NCBI GenBank assembly: GCA_016789485.1 | Contig: JAEURE010000076.1 | Coordinates: 1 to 9,875, forward strand | DNA: 9,875 bases | Source: Anaerolineales bacterium | GTDB lineage: Bacteria > Chloroflexota > Anaerolineae > Anaerolineales > Villigracilaceae | Direction: 5' to 3' | Part shown: positions 6,725 through 9,875 of the stretch, one piece after another | How the letters are laid out: every line of letters starts with the position of its first letter | How positions within the stretch are numbered: the stretch's first letter is position 1 | The notes under the pieces: generated by a model | The model's database searches: none | Told to the model about the DNA's origin: nothing | What the model saw: only the letters and a program-made list of their open reading frames with translations | Position numbers and translations under genes: made by a program

Positions 6725-7612
6725 CTAATCCAAAATCCCAACGCCTGCTAATTTTTCGATGACTCCCACCACAGCGGAATTGTCCAATTCGCCCATGCCC
6801 ATCTCGATCATCATTTGGTAAAGCTTGGTGTTGGCTTCCGTCCCAGAGACGGGGACGTCATATTCCTTTGCAGTATCAAGGACGATGTTCATATCCTTCA
6901 ACTGCATGTAGGATTTGAAACCGGGACTGCGATTTCCGTCAAATAAACGCGGGGGTTTGATGTCAAGCGCCCAGCATTGAGCGGCGCCCGCTTTAATGGC
7001 ATCCACAACTTTACGCGGGTCAACGCCTGCTTTTTTGGAGAAGACAAGCAGTTCGCCCATTGCCACCATCTGTGCAGCGACCATGATCTGATTGGCAGCC
7101 TTGGCTACCTGTCCCGCGCCTGCATCTCCAACGTGGGTGATGGTCTTGCCCATTGCCTGAAAAACAGGCATCACTTTTTCGAGCGCACCCGCATCGCCGC
7201 CGACCATGATGGTGAGCGTGCCATTCTTCGCGCCAATATCCCCGCCTGAGACCGGCGCATCCAGCGAGAACACACCTTTTTCTTTTAACTTCTCTGCGAT
7301 CAAACGCGCGGAGGCTGGCTTGATGGTGGAGTTATCCACCATGATGAGTCCAGCCTTTGCGCTCGCGAGAATTCCGTTCTCGCCGAGGGCTACTTTTTCC
7401 ACATCGGGTGAATCAGGCAGATTGGTGAAGACAATATCCACCTGTTCGGCAACTTCCTTTGGCGAGTTCGCGGCGGTTGCGCCTTCGGCAACCAGTTCAT
7501 CCACTGCCGCGCGGGAGCGATTGTGAACGATGACAGGAAACCCCGCCTTGAGAATATTCCGTGCAATGGATTTACCCATTAATCCCAGACCGATATAACC
7601 AACTCTTAACAT
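6725..7612 (-). CDS. NAD(P)-dependent beta-hydroxyacid dehydrogenase (3-hydroxyisobutyrate dehydrogenase / tartronate semialdehyde reductase family)
   Basis: A 295-residue member of the HIBADH/GarR family, of normal length. It has the Rossmann motif GLGLMG (8-13), VDNST (92-96), the substrate-binding signature DAPVSGG (118-124), GAGQVAKAANQ (165-175) with catalytic Lys171, and the C-terminal helical block FKSYMQLKDMNI (232-243) with K239 and D240. The residues after the second beta strand (HNRSRAAVDEL) favour NADP(H) over NAD. The enzyme should interconvert a beta-hydroxyacid and its semialdehyde; 2-hydroxy-3-oxopropionate (tartronate semialdehyde) reduction is the closest guess, and 3-hydroxyisobutyrate or succinate semialdehyde are alternatives. 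The start is well supported by AAGGAG (7625-7620) 7 nt upstream. It appears to be the first gene of the downstream minus-strand operon, with a TATAAT about 33 bp upstream. Confidence 0.93.
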   Translation of the reverse strand: MLRVGYIGLGLMGKSIARNILKAGFPVIVHNRSRAAVDELVAEGATAANSPKEVAEQVDIVFTNLPDSPDVEKVALGENGILASAKAGLIMVDNSTIKPASARLIAEKLKEKGVFSLDAPVSGGDIGAKNGTLTIMVGGDAGALEKVMPVFQAMGKTITHVGDAGAGQVAKAANQIMVAAQMVAMGELLVFSKKAGVDPRKVVDAIKAGAAQCWALDIKPPRLFDGNRSPGFKSYMQLKDMNIVLDTAKEYDVPVSGTEANTKLYQMMIEMGMGELDNSAVVGVIEKLAGVGILD

Positions 7613-7619
7613 GAAGAGA

Positions 7620-7625
7620 CTCCTT
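7620..7625 (-). promoter_or_regulatory. Ribosome binding site of the beta-hydroxyacid dehydrogenase gene
   Basis: Minus-strand AAGGAG lies 7 nt before the ATG at 7612. This near-ideal Shine-Dalgarno fixes the start codon and contrasts with the weak or absent ones of the next genes in the run. Confidence 0.8.
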
Positions 7626-7644
7626 GGATGAGAATGATGCGGGG

Positions 7645-7650
7645 ATTATA
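7645..7650 (-). promoter_or_regulatory. Putative -10 box (TATAAT) for the dehydrogenase-led operon
   Basis: The minus strand reads exactly TATAAT here, 32 bp upstream of the dehydrogenase start and just downstream of the SIMPL-gene terminator. No convincing -35 hexamer lies 16-18 bp further upstream; that stretch is the terminator stem. There is no TG extended -10 either. The position, between a terminator and a gene with a good ribosome-binding site, still makes it the best promoter candidate in the window. Confidence 0.5.
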
Positions 7651-7660
7651 ACGCGGGGAT

Positions 7661-7693
7661 AAAAAAAGCCTGCCTCTTTGCAGAGACAGGCTT
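7661..7693 (-). terminator. Rho-independent terminator of the SIMPL-domain lipoprotein gene
   Basis: In minus-strand RNA sense the arms AGCCTGTCTCT (7692-7682) and AGAGGCAGGCT (7677-7667) pair over 11 bp with a single U-G wobble, around a GCAA tetraloop. The second arm runs straight into a T tract given by the A run at 7661-7667. It begins 19 bp after the lipoprotein stop codon. Stem, loop and U-tract are textbook. Confidence 0.93.
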
Positions 7694-7711
7694 CGGTTAA
7701 GAAAGAAGCGT

Positions 7712-8434
7712 TTACTTGATCGAGTAGGTAATGCTGACGGTTACAGAGATCGCCAGTTGACCGGGTTGGATTGGGACGACTGCCGCTTCCGCTGCACCGC
7801 CGCCACCGCCGCCCTTGCCTTCAAAGTAGGCTGTCGGGCTGCTCTCATAGAAGCTGATGGTCTGGATCTCCACGAGGGAGAGGCCGGCGGCTTCAGCCAA
7901 TTCCTGAGCCTGTGTCTTCGCATCTTCCACAGCGCTGGCGCGCGCTTCCTTTGTAGCTTTCGTCTTGTCAGCCACATCGAACTGGATGCTGTAGATGTTG
8001 TTCGCGCCCGCAGAAATCGCAGAGTCGAGCAGGCTGCCAAGGCCGTCCAGGTCGCGCACAGTCACGTTGACCGTGTTATCCACAACATAGGTGGTCCCTG
8101 TGATCTGGCCGCTCGGATCATATTGAGGGTTCGACCAGATGCTGAAGTTGGTGGTGTGAATGTCCTTCGCTTCCACTCCAGCCTCTTTGATGGCTTCGAT
8201 GACTGCATTGGACTTTTCCTTGTTGGTTGCCACCGATTCAGAGGCGCTTGGGCTTTGGGTGTTCACACCGATATTGATGTAGGCAACGTCCGGGGTCAGG
8301 TAGACTTGTCCCAGCCCGTTCACACTCAATGTGCGCAGATTCTCAGGCGCTGCCTGATTGATGGTGGTCGGCCCGCAGGCACTCAAGACGAGGGCGAGGG
8401 CCAAAATGGCAAAAGCAAAAAATTTAGTACGCAT
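7712..8434 (-). CDS. SIMPL (DUF541/YggE-like) domain lipoprotein
   Basis: A 240-residue secreted lipoprotein. The N-terminus MRTKFFAFAILALALVLSAC is a short basic start, a hydrophobic stretch and a lipobox LSAC, so C20 should be lipidated and the mature protein anchored to the outer face of the membrane. From about residue 34 it matches the SIMPL/DUF541 pattern: LSVNGLGQVYLTPDVAYINIGV, then NFSIWSNPQYDPSGQITGTTYVVDNTVNVTVRDLDGLGSLLDSAISAGANNI, then the helix with EARASAVEDAKTQAQELAEAAGLSL (163-187). A six-glycine linker (208-213) precedes the last beta strand, which is typical in style for this family. The biochemical function is not established; relatives are linked to oxidative stress and to oligomeric envelope assemblies. 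AAGGAG (8446-8441), 6 nt before the ATG, supports the start. It is transcribed alone, ending at a strong terminator. Confidence 0.92.
   Translation of the reverse strand: MRTKFFAFAILALALVLSACGPTTINQAAPENLRTLSVNGLGQVYLTPDVAYINIGVNTQSPSASESVATNKEKSNAVIEAIKEAGVEAKDIHTTNFSIWSNPQYDPSGQITGTTYVVDNTVNVTVRDLDGLGSLLDSAISAGANNIYSIQFDVADKTKATKEARASAVEDAKTQAQELAEAAGLSLVEIQTISFYESSPTAYFEGKGGGGGGAAEAAVVPIQPGQLAISVTVSITYSIK
7796..7813. repeat. Triplet repeat encoding the hexaglycine linker
   Basis: Six consecutive glycine codons in the lipoprotein gene form a GCC/ACC triplet run on the plus strand. They encode residues 208-213, a flexible linker; slippage could vary its length. Confidence 0.7.
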
Positions 8435-8440
8435 GGTTAT

Positions 8441-8446
8441 CTCCTT
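8441..8446 (-). promoter_or_regulatory. Ribosome binding site of the SIMPL lipoprotein gene
   Basis: Minus-strand AAGGAG sits 6 nt before the ATG at 8434, a strong Shine-Dalgarno that fixes the start of the lipoprotein. Confidence 0.8.
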
Positions 8447-8602
8447 GTTGGTTGTAATTCACAGGTAAGACGTCACGTTCCAAAAAAAGTTCCCAGACCG
8501 CCATCCCGTCAACCACTTGTATTTTAGTCCATTTACGGCTAAAATTTTGCACAAATGTTCTATTGTGCTCGCGCCGAGCGGAGAGCAGCGAAGCCGAAGC
8601 GC
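8447..8602. promoter_or_regulatory. Divergent intergenic region between the SIMPL lipoprotein gene and nurA
   Basis: The 178-bp interval 8435-8612 must hold both promoters. On the minus strand a TTGACG (8512-8507) could be a -35, but no good -10 follows at 16-18 bp. On the plus strand a TTTACG (8532-8537) is followed only by weak TCTATT-like sequence. The interval also contains a direct repeat GTTCC-A7-GTTCC (8477-8493), an inverted repeat with arms GCACAA and TTGTGC (8549-8568), and a GC-rich leader (8568-8602). No promoter can be called with confidence. Confidence 0.5.
8549..8568. promoter_or_regulatory. Inverted repeat upstream of nurA, candidate operator
   Basis: The perfect 6-bp arms GCACAA (8549-8554) and TTGTGC (8563-8568) flank an 8-bp spacer. 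Within it GCAC-AAAT-GTTC (8549-8560) differs at one base from GAAC-N4-GTTC, the core of the Gram-positive type LexA (SOS) box. It lies 45 bp before the nurA start, in a position expected for an operator. Regulation by LexA is an inference only. Confidence 0.35.
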
Positions 8603-8606
8603 AGGG
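8603..8606 (+). promoter_or_regulatory. Ribosome binding site deciding the nurA start
   Basis: AGGG at 8603-8606 has 6-nt spacing to the ATG at 8613 and none to the ATG at 8607, so 8613 is preferred. The frame is open further upstream to a TTG at 8517, but that extension would cross the GC-rich leader and the inverted repeat and shows no domain similarity. Confidence 0.65.
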
Positions 8607-8612
8607 ATGATT

Positions 8613-9824
8613 ATGCCAATTAACTATCAGGAAATTTACACCCAGATCAAACAGGTCGGGCAGGGCGCGAAGGAAAGGCGAAAGAAGAAAGAGGAAGCCC
8701 AGGAACTGGCGAAGTCCCTGCTCGATACCTACTCTTCTCAACTTGACTTCCTGCGCTCCAAAGTGGATGCCGCCAAAACAGCGGATGCCAATATCCGTTG
8801 TGCCGTGCCATTGGATGAAACCCTCGCTTCTTCCTACTCGATGCCTGCATCATCCCCGCAGGGGGAGTCTGTTTTGCAAGCAACTCTGATCGCCGCTGAC
8901 GGTTCGCAAGCTATTGCAGACAGGCACAGCCCGGTGCAATTCTGTGTCATCAACGTGGGGGCGATTACCATGAAGCCAAACTCCGGCGAAACCCCAAGCG
9001 TGGAAGTGGAAAGTGAACTCTTCTTCGGCGACGCCATCGAAGAAAATGGACTCACCACCGACGGCGGCGTCGCCTTGCGGCGTGACCTTGCCGAGCGCAG
9101 CGTCATTGAAAAGCTCAGCAAAGGCTTGAAGGGTTCGGTCGTTTCATTTACAGACGGCACACTCGAAATCTTCCGCGCCAAAGACGTAGACAGCCCCAGC
9201 ATGTACCGCAGCACTGTAGATAAATACATCTCCGTCCTCTCACGCCTGCAGGGACGCGGCATCATTTCGGCGGGATATATCGATAAACCTTCCTCCAGCC
9301 TGGTAGTCAAACTTCTCGAACTGACCCAGATCACTATTCCCGATGAGATGGAAAAACTGCGTAACGCGCCGCCGCTGAAATACGTGACTGACCGCTGGCT
9401 ATTTGGTTATGGTAATAAGTTATTCCAATTGCTGCCGCCTGGACATCGCTCAGCGGTGTTCAAGATCCAATCCAGTTCTGAGAAAAGCTACAAAGGCGTC
9501 TTGGAATTGCACTTCTTCTATCTCAACGTTGGCACGGAGGGACATCCCTGGCCCGTGCGTGTGGAGATTCCGCGCTGGGTGGTGGATGATAAGAAGCAAC
9601 TCGAGCTACTTCATGCGGTTTTGGTCGAGCAGTGCCGCATGATGGGCAGCAAGCCATACCCGTATCTTTTGCATCGCGCGCATGAGACGGCAGTGGTGAA
9701 GAATGAAGAAAAACAGCAGATCGAGCAGATGCTGTCACTGGAATTAAGAAGAAACAACGAAGACGTGGACGAGGGTTCGAATAAACAGTCCGCAAAGGAT
9801 TTGCAGGGAAGAACAAGAAGATAA
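8613..9824 (+). CDS. nurA: NurA-domain nuclease
   Basis: A 403-residue protein of the NurA family. NurA proteins are Mn2+-dependent 5'-3' exo/endonucleases that, in archaea and some bacteria, work with the HerA translocase to resect DNA ends. Motifs in order are AADGSQA (94-100), with the first metal-binding Asp D96; SFTDGTLEIF (178-187), with D181; GYIDKPSSSLVVKLLE (221-236); LFFGDAIEENG (136-146); a C-terminal PWPVRVEIPRWV (312-323); and PYPYLLHRAHETAVV (348-362), with H357. The N-terminal 15-55 is a charged helical, possibly coiled-coil segment. The tail after 376 is polar and probably disordered. It is the only plus-strand gene. Any herA partner would lie beyond the right edge. The LFFGDA segment falls between the first two motifs listed. 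Confidence 0.9.
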   Translation: MPINYQEIYTQIKQVGQGAKERRKKKEEAQELAKSLLDTYSSQLDFLRSKVDAAKTADANIRCAVPLDETLASSYSMPASSPQGESVLQATLIAADGSQAIADRHSPVQFCVINVGAITMKPNSGETPSVEVESELFFGDAIEENGLTTDGGVALRRDLAERSVIEKLSKGLKGSVVSFTDGTLEIFRAKDVDSPSMYRSTVDKYISVLSRLQGRGIISAGYIDKPSSSLVVKLLELTQITIPDEMEKLRNAPPLKYVTDRWLFGYGNKLFQLLPPGHRSAVFKIQSSSEKSYKGVLELHFFYLNVGTEGHPWPVRVEIPRWVVDDKKQLELLHAVLVEQCRMMGSKPYPYLLHRAHETAVVKNEEKQQIEQMLSLELRRNNEDVDEGSNKQSAKDLQGRTRR

Positions 9825-9875
9825 TGTCGTTGCGAGGAGCGCCTTTGCTCTTTGCGACGAAGCAACCTCAACATT
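9825..9875. repeat. Intergenic palindromic repeat (TTGCGAGGAGCG...GCGACGAAGCAA type), cut by window edge
   Basis: Directly after the nurA stop, GTCGTTGCGAGGAGCG (9827-9842) and GCGACGAAGCAACCTC (9854-9869) bracket a CTTTGCTCTTT-like centre. GTTGC (9829-9833) and GCAAC (9862-9866) are inverted, and GAGC/GCTC (9837-9840 and 9847-9850) can form an inner stem. This resembles the short interspersed 'GTCATTGCGAGGAGCGAAGCGACGAAGCAATCTC' elements recalled from intergenic regions of Anaerolineae and other bacteria. The full extent is not visible, and it might also act as a transcription end structure for nurA. Confidence 0.55.

Noticed and set aside
7757..8527. Plus-strand open frame of 256 codons opposite the SIMPL lipoprotein gene
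   Set aside because: The minus strand has a signal peptide, lipobox, Shine-Dalgarno and terminator; the antisense frame has none of these and crosses the promoter region.
8517..8612. N-terminal extension of nurA from a TTG at 8517
   Set aside because: The extra 32 residues show no NurA similarity, would cover the inverted repeat, and have no ribosome-binding site, whereas AGGG is well placed for the ATG at 8613.
1..9875. CRISPR array, tRNA, rRNA, insertion sequence or phage genes
   Set aside because: No regularly spaced repeats, clover-leaf sequence, rRNA-like blocks, transposase motifs or phage structural genes were seen on either strand.
1..9875. A defence island or other undescribed multi-gene system
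   Set aside because: Apart from nurA the genes are metabolic, housekeeping or envelope types with tight operon spacing and similar composition. recF and nurA alone are not evidence of a defence system.

Overview
The window looks like ordinary chromosome from a bacterium of mid GC content. The best guess is an Anaerolineae-type member of the Chloroflexota. The clues are a NurA-family nuclease, a large protein combining a cyclic-nucleotide-binding domain with bacterial PH domains, weak Shine-Dalgarno signals at several genes, and a palindromic intergenic repeat of the 'TTGCGAGGAGCG...GCGACGAAGCAA' type at the right edge. The lineage is an inference from gene style; no rRNA or other marker is present.

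Layout. Positions 1-7612 hold eight same-direction minus-strand genes. In transcription order they are a beta-hydroxyacid dehydrogenase (7612-6725), a redoxin (6699-6196), a CNBD/membrane/PH-like protein (6183-4354), peptide deformylase def (4251-3718), recF (3668-2466), ribokinase rbsK (2444-1533), a nucleoside hydrolase (1502-549) and a second, tandem nucleoside hydrolase (547 to beyond the left edge). Most gaps are 1-50 bp, which suggests one or two operons. The largest gap, 102 bp before def, contains a stem-loop. A minus-strand lipoprotein of the SIMPL/DUF541 family (8434-7712) lies upstream and is closed off by a strong intrinsic terminator at 7661-7693. A perfect TATAAT just beyond that terminator probably starts the dehydrogenase-led operon. 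On the plus strand, a NurA-domain nuclease gene (8613-9824) diverges from the lipoprotein gene across a 178-bp intergenic region.

How the genes fit together. The two nucleoside hydrolases and ribokinase form a coherent salvage module: a nucleoside is split into base plus ribose, and the ribose is phosphorylated to ribose 5-phosphate. recF and nurA are both DNA-repair genes but are transcribed in opposite directions from separate units. def is a housekeeping gene. The redoxin and dehydrogenase are close-packed with the CNBD membrane protein, but no shared pathway is evident.

Nothing here amounts to a clearly new system. The least ordinary items are the CNBD protein with duplicated membrane/PH-like modules, the redoxin with an atypical cysteine pattern, the acidic insertion in deformylase, and a candidate SOS-like operator in front of nurA.
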